Notes: generated by a model from the letters alone, not told the origin. 64,000 nucleotides of DNA from Arthrobacter sp. (GCF_031179985.1 NZ_JAPSHJ010000017.1:1-64000), one strand, 5' to 3'; shown: positions 8,707-18,208, numbered from the stretch's first letter. Numbers and translations: made by a program.

Positions 8707-9511
8707 CTAAACCTCCACGAAGCTGATCTGGGCGAATTGATCCTCAGTCAGGACAGACCGGATCCATTCGATGACGGCCACCGTGTCCGTGCGGAAAGAG
8801 AAGTCGATACCCCGGCACCATGGGTTCAAGCCGAACGACGTGACTGCCACGATCGTGTTGGAAGTGACGTCACCGAGGAAAACGGGACCGCCGGAATCGC
8901 CTGAGCACGCTCCGCCCCGACCCTTGCCGTTGCCATTGGTTTGCAGGTTGAATCCGCTGGTCAGCGCATTATTGAGGTTGATCAACCTGCTTTCGCCCAT
9001 GAGACGCTGACCAAGAGATGTCACGTCTACCGGGTTGATCTCAATGAGGCCGTAGCGAGCCGTATTCGTCGAGAAGGATGGGCTGGTCCAGGATGACAAG
9101 GCCGGCATCGCGAGTGTTGGGGAAGGTAACGCCATCGAACCCGAAATTGTACAGCTCGGCGGAAGTGGCACACAGTACTCCGAGCGTTCCCGCAGCGCAC
9201 GTCTCCGGAAAACCAGTGAACGGGTCAACCAGGGTGGCAGGGTCGAAGCGGGCCGCCGCATCCTGCTGGAAGTAGACGCGGGCGGCAGCTGCTCCTGCAG
9301 TGCAATGGCCAGCGGTCAGGAACACCGTGGGGGATAGGAGGGAACCCGAACACCCATGGCTGACCTCTCCAGTCTCGTCATAGAAGACAACCAGCCCAAC
9401 AAAGGGGTGTTCAAAGTCTTCGACAAAATCGCCGGTGATGGCTGTCGCTGGTGTTGAATACCCAATCACCAGGGCCGTTGCCAGGACGATCACAGCAAAT
9501 AGTTTCCGCAT
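8707..9511 (-). pseudogene. Secreted trypsin-like serine protease, interrupted by a frameshift
   Basis: The first reading frame (9511 down to 9041) starts MRKLFAVIVLATALVIGYST with a signal peptide likely cut after ATA, has the catalytic His in FLTAGHC and the Asp in DAGLVILDQP, and stops soon after LLDEYG. A second frame continues with YGLIEINPVDVTSLG and holds the Ser motif GACSGDSGGPV, ending at 8707. Removing one base at about 9058 joins them as DEYGRYGLIE and restores a roughly 267-residue secreted S1 protease with a full triad. A good GGAGGAATC precedes the ATG. A recent mutation or a sequencing error are both possible. Confidence 0.8.
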
Positions 9512-9646
9512 GATTCCTCCTCAGCCGTGGCCGGAGGTCTTAGTGGACTTTCCGCCACTCATTGGCAGGCCGGTCCTGCCTCTTTCAAAGTTAAAGGAAA
9601 GGCGTTCGGGAGCGCCACAGCCTGCGGAAGCTGAATGAGGGGGAGC

Positions 9647-9913
9647 CTAGCCGCCGGCGAAGGGCGGAAGCACATCGACGACGTCGTCCGGTCCCACCAC
9701 AACTGACCGGTCCCGGACAGCTACCTCATTCAACAGGAAACTGCTCCGTGACAGGAGGCGCGCCAGCGGCGGGGTCCCGGCAGGAGGTTCAGGACGTTCC
9801 ACCTCGAGCACAGCTGCGAGGAGGTCCTTCACCGAAGATCCCGCGGGCAGTTCGAAGCGCTCCTCCTCTACACCTGCCGCGGCGCGCGCGGCAGCGAAGT
9901 AACGGACGTTCAA
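9647..9913 (-). CDS. moaD: Molybdopterin synthase sulfur-carrier subunit
   Basis: Ubiquitin-fold small subunit of molybdopterin synthase. Its C-terminal Gly-Gly is thiocarboxylated and gives sulfur to cyclic pyranopterin monophosphate. The sequence is 88 aa, begins MNVRYFAAARAAAGVEEE, and ends DVVDVLPPFAGG, the diagnostic terminus. It starts 4 bases after moaA stops on the same strand. The large subunit partner, moaE, is encoded 7 kb away in the opposite arm of the cluster. Confidence 0.92.
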   Translation of the reverse strand: MNVRYFAAARAAAGVEEERFELPAGSSVKDLLAAVLEVERPEPPAGTPPLARLLSRSSFLLNEVAVRDRSVVVGPDDVVDVLPPFAGG

Positions 9914-9917
9914 GGGT

Positions 9918-11051
9918 TCAGCCTCCGATGGCGCTCATGCTGCGGTCCGGCTGGACGAAGTCCGGGGCGTCAAGTCCTACATGTTCCATGCCGTGGGCCT
10001 TGGGCTTGAGCCACATCGCGTCCTGCCACCGTTCGGCGAGCTGTTGGTCAGTGGCTCCTGCCCGCAGGTGTCCCAAGAGGTCGAACTCCTCCCGGGAGAA
10101 CAGGCAGCTCATGATCTTGCCCTCTGCGGTGATGCGCGTCCGGCGGCAGTCTGAACAAAACGGCTCAGTGACAGATGCGATGATGCCAACAGTGCCGAGC
10201 ACGGGACCGGTGGCATCACCGGAACCAGTGTCCCGGCGTCGTACTTCAAAGCGTTCGGCAGGAGCGCCGTCCCGGGCACGCGGGTCCGGACCCAGGACGT
10301 AGTCCACCGAAAGCAGTTCGCGGATTTCCGCAGCCGTGATCATGTTCCGGCGGGTCCACCCGTGGTCGGCGTCGAGAGGCATCTGCTCGATGAAACGCAG
10401 CTCGTAGCCGCGCTCAAGTGCCCAAGCGAGCAACGACGGCGATTCTTCGTCGTTGATCCCGCGCATGAGAACGGCATTGAGCTTCACAGGCCCCAGCCCG
10501 GCGGCCCATGCGGCATCGACCCCGGCGAGCACCCGGTCCAGGAACGGGCGGCGGGTCAGCTGGGCGAAAGTCTCTTCGTGGAGCGAATCGAGGGAGACGT
10601 TGATGCGGGAAAGCCCCGCTGACTTCAGAGCAGCGGCCTTCTTGTCGAGCCCCACCCCGTTGGTGGTCATGGAAATGGGAAGTTCCGGATGCGCCTTGCG
10701 AAGGGCGGAAATGATATCGATCAGGTCGGCCCGGACGAGGGGCTCCCCGCCGGTGAGGCGAAGTTCACGGACTCCGAGATGGTCGACGCCGACCCGGACA
10801 ATGCGGACGATCTCCTCCGCAGTCATCACAGCCTGCTTTGCCAGCCATTCGAGGCCTTCTGCGGGCATGCAGTAGGTGCACCGCAGATTGCATTTATCTG
10901 TCAGCGACAACCGCATGTCCGTGGCTCGGCGGCCGTAGCGGTCCACCAGACCGGGTGCGAGACCGGCCGGACGGGCGCTGGGGAGAGGCGCCCGGTCACC
11001 CGGACCGGAGCCACTTTCGCGCGGCTGCGGCATGCCTAGCTGAACACTCAT
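9918..11051 (-). CDS. moaA: GTP 3',8-cyclase
   Basis: Radical SAM enzyme that rearranges GTP in the first step of molybdenum cofactor synthesis, together with MoaC. The N-terminal iron-sulfur motif is CNLRCTYC (with DKCNL before it), followed by LRLTGGEPLVR. The C-terminal cluster cysteines are in FCSDCRRTRITAEGKIMSCLF, and the essential C-terminal GG tail is present (MSAIGG). The length (377 aa) is slightly long because of a Pro/Gly/Ser-rich N-terminal extension. It is divergent from the response regulator gene across 132 bases. Confidence 0.96.
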   Translation of the reverse strand: MSVQLGMPQPRESGSGPGDRAPLPSARPAGLAPGLVDRYGRRATDMRLSLTDKCNLRCTYCMPAEGLEWLAKQAVMTAEEIVRIVRVGVDHLGVRELRLTGGEPLVRADLIDIISALRKAHPELPISMTTNGVGLDKKAAALKSAGLSRINVSLDSLHEETFAQLTRRPFLDRVLAGVDAAWAAGLGPVKLNAVLMRGINDEESPSLLAWALERGYELRFIEQMPLDADHGWTRRNMITAAEIRELLSVDYVLGPDPRARDGAPAERFEVRRRDTGSGDATGPVLGTVGIIASVTEPFCSDCRRTRITAEGKIMSCLFSREEFDLLGHLRAGATDQQLAERWQDAMWLKPKAHGMEHVGLDAPDFVQPDRSMSAIGG

Positions 11052-11183
11052 GAAATCAGGCTACGCCACCATCGGGGCATCCATCACGCATGTGACTTCC
11101 ATGGATCTTACGGAATCCCAACGTTTGGCCCTTCAGATGCTGAAACGGATGCCCGGCGGTGAACGCGAACCTATGCTGAAGAC

Positions 11184-11969
11184 GTGACCAAGCTCCCGGT
11201 GCCGGCCCACGAAAGCGGGAACCCGGCCGAAACAGGCAATCGGCGTATCCTCCTTGTCGAAGACGAACAGATCCTCGCGGATGTCGTCCGGAATTACCTG
11301 CTGCAGTCCGGATTCCAGGTGGACGTCGCGGGGGACGGCTTTACCGCCTTGCGGTTGGCGTCCGAGCGGAATCCGGACCTGGTGATCCTGGATCGTATGT
11401 TGCCTGGCCTGGACGGCGTGGAGGTATGCCGCCGGCTCAGGCAAAGCATGGAAGTGCCTGTCATTATGCTCACCGCACTGGGGACCGAAGATGACCGTAT
11501 TCTGGGCCTCGAAGCCGGGGCGGACGACTACATGACCAAGCCTTTTTCACCCCGCGAGCTGGTGCTGAGGGTCAAATCCGTCCTTCGGCGCAGTATCCAG
11601 GCCTTCAGCCCGGAACCTCCGGTTGAGATTGGAGGGTTTGATCTCAATCCGGCTGCCCGTACCGTGACGCACAACGGCCGGCCGCTCACGCTCACTGTCA
11701 GGGAGTTCGACTTATTGGCCTTCTTCCTGCGCCGGCCGAACCAGGCCTTCAGCCGGGAGAACCTTATCCGTGCCGTGTGGGGATGGGACTTCGGCGATCT
11801 CTCCACCGTCACGGTCCATGTGCGGCGGCTCCGGGAAAAGATTGAACGCGATCCTGCCCGGCCAACGCTCCTCAAGACGGTGTGGGGGGTCGGCTACAGG
11901 CTGGATCCCTCAGCCGACAGTGAATCCCGGCTAACCGGCCACGAGGGTGTTGCAGATGCAGGCCGCTGA
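11184..11969 (+). CDS. OmpR/PhoB-type response regulator
   Basis: DNA-binding output protein of a two-component pair with the kinase that follows. The receiver domain is RILLVEDEQILADVVRNYL with phospho-Asp in LVILDRMLPGLDG and the conserved Lys in DDYMTKPFSPREL. The C-terminal winged helix covers VREFDLLAFFLRRPNQAFSRE to VWGVGYRL. The GTG start is probably leaderless: TATGCT (11172-11177) lies 6 bases before it and no Shine-Dalgarno is visible. It overlaps the kinase gene by 14 bases. Targets are unknown; the neighbouring oxidoreductase and Mo-cofactor genes are the obvious candidates. Confidence 0.92.
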   Translation: MTKLPVPAHESGNPAETGNRRILLVEDEQILADVVRNYLLQSGFQVDVAGDGFTALRLASERNPDLVILDRMLPGLDGVEVCRRLRQSMEVPVIMLTALGTEDDRILGLEAGADDYMTKPFSPRELVLRVKSVLRRSIQAFSPEPPVEIGGFDLNPAARTVTHNGRPLTLTVREFDLLAFFLRRPNQAFSRENLIRAVWGWDFGDLSTVTVHVRRLREKIERDPARPTLLKTVWGVGYRLDPSADSESRLTGHEGVADAGR

Positions 11970-13182
11970 GCTGATCGGCATTGTCGCCTGGGCCTTGCTA
12001 TGGGCGGTGGTGATCGGTGGCGGCTCCATGCTGGTCCTCAGGTCCCTGCGCCGCACCTCCCTCGCCATTCAGATTTCCGTGGCCGTGCTTGCGACCGTTG
12101 CGGTGCTGACGGCGGGTATGGTGAGCGCCTTCAACGCTATGTTCATTTCCGCCCGCGACCTCGAAGTCATGTGGTACATCCTGGCCATTGCCGCCGTCGT
12201 CGCCGTAGCCATGTCCTTGATGCTGGGGGCACGGGTATCACGGAACGCACGCGCCCTGGCCGACGCCGCCCGCGATCTTGGCCGCGGCAAGAAGGCCGGC
12301 ACGGCCATTCCCGTGATGAGTTCCGAACTGGCAGCGCTCGCCGAGGAACTGCAGCTGAGCAGCAAAAGGCTCGAGGAATCGCGCCAGCGCGAGGCGGCCG
12401 TGGAAAAATCGCGCCGCGAGCTGGTCTCGTGGATTTCCCACGACCTTCGCACTCCGTTGGCAAGCATGCGAGCCATGGCCGAAGCGCTGGAGGACGGAAT
12501 GGCCGAGGATGCGGACAGCTACCATCGCCACATCATCTCGCAGACGGACCAGATGGCAGGAATGGTCAATGACCTCCTGGAACTCTCCAAGATCCAGGCC
12601 GGTACCCTGCAGCTGACCTCCGAACCACTGGACCTGTATGACCTTGCCAGTGACGCTATCGCCGACCTCGCCCCGTTAGCTGCCCAAAGGAATATAAGAC
12701 TCGACGGCGGAGGGGAACGGGAGTGCCTTGCCCTCGCGGACGGTCCATCAATGGGTCGGGCCATCCGCAACGTCGTCCTCAATGCGATTCTTTACAGCCC
12801 CAGGGGCTCACTGGTGCACGTTGAGGTTGGCCGTGAGGGTGAGGATGCAATGGTCTCTGTCAGGGACAGCTGCGGCGGGATAGCCGAAGAGGACCTGAAG
12901 CACGTTTTTGAGACCGGGTGGCAGAAGGACCTTGCCCGGACTCGTGCCGGGCAGAACGCCGGTACGGTCATGGACACCGACGAGAATGCACGCACGCCAT
13001 ACAGCGGGGCGGGGGTCGGGCTGAGCATGGTGGCAGGGATTGTGCGTTCACATGGTGGCACGGTAACAGTGCATAACGTGGGCGAGGGGTGCAGATTTTC
13101 CCTTCGGATACCGGCGGAGGGCTCCAAGCCGGTGGAACTGCCAGGCGACGGAAATCAAGGAGGCTCCCATGGAAAGGCCTGA
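11956..13182 (+). CDS. Sensor histidine kinase
   Basis: Membrane kinase paired with the preceding response regulator. Transmembrane segments lie at the N-terminus (LIGIVAWALLWAVVIGGGSM), then two more (IQISVAVLATVAVLTAGMV and a stretch ending in MSLMLGARV). A linker coiled coil follows, then the phospho-His motif SWISHDLRTPLASM and a HATPase domain with N-box NVVLNAILYSP and G-box GAGVGLSMVAGIV. A GTG at 11947 is in frame, but the ATG at 11956 is better spaced from GAGGG. There is little extracytoplasmic sequence, which suggests sensing within or close to the membrane. Confidence 0.9.
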   Translation: MQAAELIGIVAWALLWAVVIGGGSMLVLRSLRRTSLAIQISVAVLATVAVLTAGMVSAFNAMFISARDLEVMWYILAIAAVVAVAMSLMLGARVSRNARALADAARDLGRGKKAGTAIPVMSSELAALAEELQLSSKRLEESRQREAAVEKSRRELVSWISHDLRTPLASMRAMAEALEDGMAEDADSYHRHIISQTDQMAGMVNDLLELSKIQAGTLQLTSEPLDLYDLASDAIADLAPLAAQRNIRLDGGGERECLALADGPSMGRAIRNVVLNAILYSPRGSLVHVEVGREGEDAMVSVRDSCGGIAEEDLKHVFETGWQKDLARTRAGQNAGTVMDTDENARTPYSGAGVGLSMVAGIVRSHGGTVTVHNVGEGCRFSLRIPAEGSKPVELPGDGNQGGSHGKA

Positions 13183-14698
13183 GCGATGGGCGGCTGCAGC
13201 GGGCATCGTGGCCATTGGAGCCGGTGTGGCGGGTGGCGAGCTGGTAGCCGGTTTCCTTAGTCCCTCCCTGACCCCCATGACAGCCGTGGGTGGCGCAATT
13301 ATTGATGCCGTTCCTCCGGCAGTCAAGGACTGGGCGATAGCGGTGTTCGGAACCGGGGACAAGCTTGCACTGCTGACCGGCATGATGGTGATCATTGCTG
13401 CGCTTGCTGCGGTGGCCGGAGCCGTGGAGCGGCGGCGGCGTTTCGCAGGCGTATGGCTGATCGGCATTTTCGGCGTGGTGGGATTCCTCGCAGTGCTGAG
13501 CCGTGCTCAATTCAGTGAACAAGCGCTTGCCGGGCCCCTGGTCGCGGCCGTTCTGGGTATCGTGCTGCTGCGCCGGCTCATTCAGCAACTACGGGATTGG
13601 GAGGCGGCGGAACGGATTTCCCGACAGCCTGCCAGGCGCCGGTTTCTGCAGGGTCTTGCATGGGGAGGAGCCTTAGCGGCTGGCGGGGGCGCGCTCGGAG
13701 CGATCCTGAGCGGGGCCGTCGTCGGGGTGAATGACGTGCGGAGGAAGCTGATCCTTCCGCGGCCGCGCTCCGCAGCTCCGCCTATTCCTACCGGCGCCGA
13801 GATGGCCGTGGACGGAGTCGGACCGCTTGTGACGCCCAATGCCGACTTTTACCGGATAGACACTGCCTTGAGGGTGCCTGCACTGGATGCTGACGCCTGG
13901 ACCCTTAAAGTCACGGGCATGGTGGAGCGGGAGGTTCAGCTGGATTTTGCTGAACTTCTGGCAAAGCCGCTGATAGAACGACATGTGACTATCTCGTGCG
14001 TTTCCAATGAGGTGGGTGGGGATCTCATCGGCAACGCCTTGTGGCTTGGGTGGCCCGTGCGTGAGCTGCTGCTGATGGCCGGCGTCAAGAGCGGCGCCGA
14101 TATGGTGCTGTCGCGGAGCGCCGATGGCTGGACGGCGGGGACTCCACTGGAGGCACTGACGGACACCAGGGATTCCATTCTGGCGGTGGGCATGAACGGG
14201 GAGGCTCTGCCACTGGAGCACGGGTTCCCGGTCCGAATGATCGTCCCGGGGCTCTACGGCTACGTTTCGGCCACGAAATGGCTCACGGAACTGAAGGTAA
14301 CCAGGTTCGCGGACGACGTCGGCTACTGGACTCCACGGGGCTGGAGCGAACGGGGTCCCATCAAGATGTCGTCCCGGATCGATGTGCCTGCCACGGACAG
14401 GGTGGTGAAGGCGGGCGCCACCACCTTCGCTGGCGTCGCGTGGGCCCAGCACACCGGGATAAGCAAGGTGGAGCTCCGGGTGAACCGGGGGGAGTGGCAG
14501 GAAGCGCAGCTGGCCCCGGGGATTTCCCGGGATACCTGGTACCAATGGCAATTGCCCCTGGAGTTCACGCCTGGGCAGTACGAGGTCCAGGTTCGTGCAA
14601 CAGATCTTGACGGTGATGTGCAGGTAGAAGAACGCCGGCCCGTCGCCCCCGACGGCGCTACCGGCTATCACACGGTTAGAGTGGTCGTGACGTCGTAG
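13169..14698 (+). CDS. Membrane-anchored molybdopterin-dependent oxidoreductase (sulfite-oxidase-like)
   Basis: The first ~170 residues hold four hydrophobic segments (for example IVAIGAGVAGGELVAGFL and LLTGMMVIIAALAAVAG). A twin-arginine-like RRRFLQGLAWGGALAAGG then precedes the catalytic part. That part has the Mo-binding core of the sulfite oxidase fold, with the likely Mo-ligand Cys in ISCVSNEVGGDLIGNALWLG, and LVPGLYGYVSATKWLTEL-type sequence. A C-terminal Mo-co dimerisation-like domain (SKVELRVNRGEW) ends the 509-residue chain. It overlaps the kinase by 14 bases and precedes moeA. The substrate is unknown; heme and partner subunits are not encoded nearby. Confidence 0.9.
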   Translation: MERPERWAAAAGIVAIGAGVAGGELVAGFLSPSLTPMTAVGGAIIDAVPPAVKDWAIAVFGTGDKLALLTGMMVIIAALAAVAGAVERRRRFAGVWLIGIFGVVGFLAVLSRAQFSEQALAGPLVAAVLGIVLLRRLIQQLRDWEAAERISRQPARRRFLQGLAWGGALAAGGGALGAILSGAVVGVNDVRRKLILPRPRSAAPPIPTGAEMAVDGVGPLVTPNADFYRIDTALRVPALDADAWTLKVTGMVEREVQLDFAELLAKPLIERHVTISCVSNEVGGDLIGNALWLGWPVRELLLMAGVKSGADMVLSRSADGWTAGTPLEALTDTRDSILAVGMNGEALPLEHGFPVRMIVPGLYGYVSATKWLTELKVTRFADDVGYWTPRGWSERGPIKMSSRIDVPATDRVVKAGATTFAGVAWAQHTGISKVELRVNRGEWQEAQLAPGISRDTWYQWQLPLEFTPGQYEVQVRATDLDGDVQVEERRPVAPDGATGYHTVRVVVTS

Positions 14699-14721
14699 CA
14701 GCTCTCACCGAAGGCAGGACA

Positions 14722-15981
14722 ATGGACTCCACCCCGCACCGGCACAGCAGCGTGGAGGAGCACAGGTCTGTGGAGGAACACAGATCCGTAGAGGCGCACA
14801 GATCAGCAGTCAAGGATCTGCTGAAACCGCTCGCGTCATCCGGCCGGACAGAACGCCTTCCCCTCCTGGAAGCGTTGGGCCGGGCGCTCGCCAGCGACGT
14901 GCACGCGCCGCTCGACCTGCCGCCATTCGCAAATTCCCAGATGGATGGCTTTGCCATCCGCACTGCTGACCTTCCTCCGGGCGGCGCTGAACTGCGCGTG
15001 GCAGCTCCTGTTCCGGCAGGTGCCGGCGCATCCATCCTTGAGCCCGGAACCGCCGTCCCCATCATGACCGGGGCCATGATGCCCGCGGGGGCCGACGCCG
15101 TCGTGCCCATTGAGCGGGCAGTTCCCGATTCCTTTCCCGTCCCTGGTGCTGACGCTCTGGTCCGCTTGCCCGCCACAGTGGCAGGAACCTTCGTCCGCAT
15201 CGCTGGCAGCGATGTCGCTGCAGGCCAGTTGGCGCTCTCTGCGGGAACGCATCTGGGGCCGGGACAGCTGGGGCTCCTCGCCGGACTGGGGATGGCGGAG
15301 GTGGAGGTGCATTCGCCGGTGACGGTGCTGCTGATCACCACGGGGGACGAGGTAGTGGAACCTGGGCTTCCGCTTGATCCCGGGAAAATCTATGACGCCA
15401 ACGGCACCCTCCTGGCGGCCTCCATGAGGCAAGCCGGCCTTCAGGTGACCCGGACCGGGATCGCCACCGACGACCCACGGGAACTGCAAGCACTGCTGCG
15501 CAAACATTCCCACGGGATGGACCTCATTGTTTCTACCGGAGGCGTCAGCAAGGGCGCGTACGAAGTAGTCCGCCAGGCCATGGAGGATCGCGACGTTGAG
15601 TTTCTCCACGTCGCGATGCAACCCGGGGGACCGCAGGGGATAGGAACCTTCGACGGCGTCCCCTTCCTGGGGTTCCCCGGGAACCCTGTCAGTTGCCTGG
15701 TCTCCTTTGAGATGTTCCTCAGGCCCGCGCTGACCTCGTTGCTCGGAGCACCGGCCACGCGACCGCTGGTCAAAGCCCGCCTGGCGGATCCACTCACCTC
15801 CCCTGAAGGGAAGCACCAGGTCCGCCGGGGCACGTTCCTGGCTGACGGCACGGTCAGGCTCGAGGGCGGCCCGTCGTCCCACCTCGTCCACGCCCTGGCC
15901 CATTCCAATGCCCTGGTGCATATCCCTGAAGGGACCGCGGCGCTCGCTGAGGGCGCAGAAGTGGAAGTATGGATCCTGTGA
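14722..15981 (+). CDS. moeA: Molybdopterin molybdenumtransferase
   Basis: Inserts molybdate into adenylylated molybdopterin, the last step of Mo-cofactor synthesis. Signatures are [52 protein letters not shown] and [15 protein letters not shown]. The length is 419 aa. The N-terminus carries an unusual repeated stretch ([20 protein letters not shown]) encoded by an 18-base tandem repeat. It is followed by moaC with a 13-base overlap, consistent with one transcript from the response regulator through moaE. Confidence 0.95.
   Translation: MDSTPHRHSSVEEHRSVEEHRSVEAHRSAVKDLLKPLASSGRTERLPLLEALGRALASDVHAPLDLPPFANSQMDGFAIRTADLPPGGAELRVAAPVPAGAGASILEPGTAVPIMTGAMMPAGADAVVPIERAVPDSFPVPGADALVRLPATVAGTFVRIAGSDVAAGQLALSAGTHLGPGQLGLLAGLGMAEVEVHSPVTVLLITTGDEVVEPGLPLDPGKIYDANGTLLAASMRQAGLQVTRTGIATDDPRELQALLRKHSHGMDLIVSTGGVSKGAYEVVRQAMEDRDVEFLHVAMQPGGPQGIGTFDGVPFLGFPGNPVSCLVSFEMFLRPALTSLLGAPATRPLVKARLADPLTSPEGKHQVRRGTFLADGTVRLEGGPSSHLVHALAHSNALVHIPEGTAALAEGAEVEVWIL
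14743..14811 (+). repeat. 18-base tandem repeat inside moeA
   Basis: Three imperfect 18-base units and a partial fourth, each starting CACAG, encode the hexapeptide SVEEHR or close variants at the moeA N-terminus. The repeats keep the reading frame, so copy number can vary without breaking the gene. Confidence 0.75.
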
Positions 15982-16463
15982 ACGATCAAGACAACGCCAC
16001 CGCCCTGACCCATCTGCGCAGCGACGGAACCGCCCAGATGGTGGACGTTTCAGCCAAGGCCGAAACAACCCGCGAGGCAACAGCCACGGCCACCGTCCGC
16101 AGCACGGCCGAAGTGCTGACCCTCCTTGGGGCCGGAGGCCTGCCAAAAGGCGACGCCCTGGCAGTTGCCCGGGTGGCAGGGATTATGGCGGCAAAAAAGA
16201 CACCCGAGCTCATTCCGCTGTGCCACCCCTTGCCCATCTCCAAAGTGACCGTGGACTTCGAATTGGCGGAGGACTCAGTCATTGTGTTCTCGACGGTCCG
16301 CACCCGAGGGGTCACCGGCGTCGAAATGGAAGCCCTTACGGCGGCGTCGGTAGCCGCCCTCAGCGTCTACGACATGATCAAAGCGGTGGACAAGCACGCT
16401 GTCCTGACAGACATCAAAGTGCTCGCCAAAAGCGGCGGCAAGAGCGGGGACTGGGCACTGTGA
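15969..16463 (+). CDS. moaC: Cyclic pyranopterin monophosphate synthase
   Basis: Forms cyclic pyranopterin monophosphate from the MoaA product. Diagnostic stretches are [16 protein letters not shown] near the N-terminus, [18 protein letters not shown] in the middle and [27 protein letters not shown] near the C-terminus. The length (164 aa) is normal. It starts inside the end of moeA; a GTG at 15978 is an alternative start. The stop overlaps the GTG of the next gene. Confidence 0.96.
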   Translation: MDPVNDQDNATALTHLRSDGTAQMVDVSAKAETTREATATATVRSTAEVLTLLGAGGLPKGDALAVARVAGIMAAKKTPELIPLCHPLPISKVTVDFELAEDSVIVFSTVRTRGVTGVEMEALTAASVAALSVYDMIKAVDKHAVLTDIKVLAKSGGKSGDWAL

Positions 16464-16972
16464 ACACTACCGAACCACACCGTCACGGAGACGTCACCGG
16501 ACGGAAGGCCGGCGTCGTCATCGCCTCTACGAGAGCCGCGGCGGGCATGTACCAGGATGAAACGGGGCCGGTCATCATTGATTGGCTGACAGAGCACGGC
16601 TTTGAGCCGTTCCCTGCAATGGTGGTTCCGGACGGGGAACCCGTGGGAGCGGCCATCCGTGCCCTGCTGACCCAGCGGCCCGCCGTCGTCATTACCAGCG
16701 GTGGCACAGGACTCAACGCAGACGATCTCACCCCCGAGATGACCCTTCCCCTGCTGGATCGTGAGATCCCGGGAATCATGGAGGGCATGCGGCAGGCTGG
16801 CCGCGCGAAAACGCCCATGGCCATGTTGAGCCGCGGCTATGCCGGGGCGGCAGGATCAACGTTCATCGTGAACCTGCCGGGATCGCCGAAAGGCGTTATG
16901 GACGGACTGACGGTGCTTGATCCGGTCATCGGGCACCTCTGTGATCAATTGGAGGGAAGCAATGGGCATTGA
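16460..16972 (+). CDS. Molybdopterin adenylyltransferase-type protein (MogA/MoaB family)
   Basis: MogA/MoaB-fold protein that activates molybdopterin with ATP before MoeA acts. It shows [19 protein letters not shown], the MPT-binding [17 protein letters not shown], and [12 protein letters not shown]. The GTG at 16460 overlaps the moaC stop (GTGA). The reading frame is open much further upstream, but that part lies over moaC and moeA and is not coding. This gives 170 aa, normal for the family. The 3' end overlaps moaE by 11 bases. Confidence 0.93.
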   Translation: MNTTEPHRHGDVTGRKAGVVIASTRAAAGMYQDETGPVIIDWLTEHGFEPFPAMVVPDGEPVGAAIRALLTQRPAVVITSGGTGLNADDLTPEMTLPLLDREIPGIMEGMRQAGRAKTPMAMLSRGYAGAAGSTFIVNLPGSPKGVMDGLTVLDPVIGHLCDQLEGSNGH

Positions 16973-17420
16973 ATCCGGATTCGAAGTGGTACATGCCGTC
17001 TTGAGTGAGCAACCCATCTCGGTGGATCAGGCCATCACAGCTGTTGAATCGGATACAGCCGGCGCAGTGGTCAGCTTCAGCGGAGTAGTACGGAACCACG
17101 ACGGCGGCAAGGCCGTTGAGCGGCTCAGCTACAGCGCCCACCCTACCGCCCACCAGGTAATGACCGACGTCGTCGCGCAGCTCGTTGCAGAGTATTCCGC
17201 GGACGCGGAGGGGCCCGCCGTGCGGATCTGGGCAGCACACCGGGTAGGCACGCTCGAAATCGGCGACCCGGCGCTTGTTTGCGCCGTTTCAGCGGCCCAT
17301 AGAGGCCAGGCGTTCGCCGTGTGCTCGGAATTGGTGGACAGGATCAAGGAACAGGTTCCCATCTGGAAGGAACAGTTTTTCAGTGACGGGACTGTTGAAT
17401 GGGTGGGCGCAGGCGCCTGA
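16962..17420 (+). CDS. moaE: Molybdopterin synthase catalytic subunit
   Basis: Large subunit of molybdopterin synthase, partner of MoaD. Typical stretches are AGAVVSFSGVVRNHDGGKAVERLSY, RIWAAHRVGTLEIGDPALVCAVSAAHR and VPIWKEQFFSDG with the catalytic Lys. The start is set by GGAGGG before the ATG at 16962, giving 152 aa. It is the last gene of the Mo-cofactor operon; dapB begins 23 bases on, probably with its own promoter. Confidence 0.95.
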   Translation: MGIESGFEVVHAVLSEQPISVDQAITAVESDTAGAVVSFSGVVRNHDGGKAVERLSYSAHPTAHQVMTDVVAQLVAEYSADAEGPAVRIWAAHRVGTLEIGDPALVCAVSAAHRGQAFAVCSELVDRIKEQVPIWKEQFFSDGTVEWVGAGA

Positions 17421-17443
17421 TCCCCGGCGGTAGGGTTAACGCC

Positions 17444-18202
17444 ATGACCGAACAACTCGCAGTCGCCGTCCTGGGCGCGAACGGGCGCATGGGCGCCGAA
17501 GCCGTCAAAGCGATCGAAGCCGCCTCCGACCTGAAGCTCGTAGCGGCGTTGGGACGCAAGGATTCCCTGGACTCGCTCGTTGACTCGGGTGCCGCTGTTG
17601 TAGTGGACCTGACTGTGCCGGAGAGCACTGAGGCAAACGTGCGGTTCGCCGTCGAACACGGGATGCATGCCGTGGTCGGCACCACCGGCTGGAACGGTGA
17701 ACGCCTGGACGCCCTTCGCTCCCTCCTGGCTGCCCACCCTGGTGTCGGGGTCCTTATCGCACCAAACTTCGCGCTCGGTTCGGTCCTTGCTTCCGCTTTC
17801 GCAGCCAAGGCCGCCAAGTACTTCGAGTCAGTGGAGATTATTGAACTCCATCACCCGGACAAGGTGGATGCGCCGTCCGGCACTGCAGTCCGCACCGCCC
17901 AGTTGATCGCCGCTGAGCGCAGCGCCGCCGGTGTCTCTGCAAGTCCCGACGCGACGACGTCGGAGCTCCCGGGGGCCCGCGGCTGTGACGTGGACGGGGT
18001 ACGGGTCCACAGCGTAAGGCTGCGCGGTCTGGTGGCTCACCAGGAGGTGCTGCTGGGTGGCCCGGGGGAGCAGCTGACCTTACGCCATGATTCGTTCGAC
18101 CGGGCATCATTTATGCCCGGAGTGCTGCTCGGCATCCGAGGCGTCGGTGGCAAGCCTGGCCTGACAGTGGGGCTGGACGGCTACTTGGATCTGGGGCTTT
18201 AA
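17444..18202 (+). CDS. dapB: 4-hydroxy-tetrahydrodipicolinate reductase
   Basis: NAD(P)H-dependent step of the diaminopimelate/lysine pathway, needed for the cell wall. The N-terminal nucleotide-binding motif is VAVLGANGRMG; the catalytic region reads ELHHPDKVDAPSGTA. The length of 252 aa fits. The ATG at 17444 is chosen over upstream in-frame starts because it puts the Rossmann motif at residue 8. TAGGGT ends 7 bases before it, so a leaderless transcript is likely. dapA lies 4 kb downstream and dapF 20 kb away. Confidence 0.96.
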   Translation: MTEQLAVAVLGANGRMGAEAVKAIEAASDLKLVAALGRKDSLDSLVDSGAAVVVDLTVPESTEANVRFAVEHGMHAVVGTTGWNGERLDALRSLLAAHPGVGVLIAPNFALGSVLASAFAAKAAKYFESVEIIELHHPDKVDAPSGTAVRTAQLIAAERSAAGVSASPDATTSELPGARGCDVDGVRVHSVRLRGLVAHQEVLLGGPGEQLTLRHDSFDRASFMPGVLLGIRGVGGKPGLTVGLDGYLDLGL

Positions 18203-18208
18203 GCGGCG

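Noticed and set aside
15908-16459. In-frame upstream extension of the MogA/MoaB-type gene
   Set aside because: It lies over moeA and moaC, both well supported in other frames; the GTG at 16460 overlaps the moaC stop and gives a normal length.
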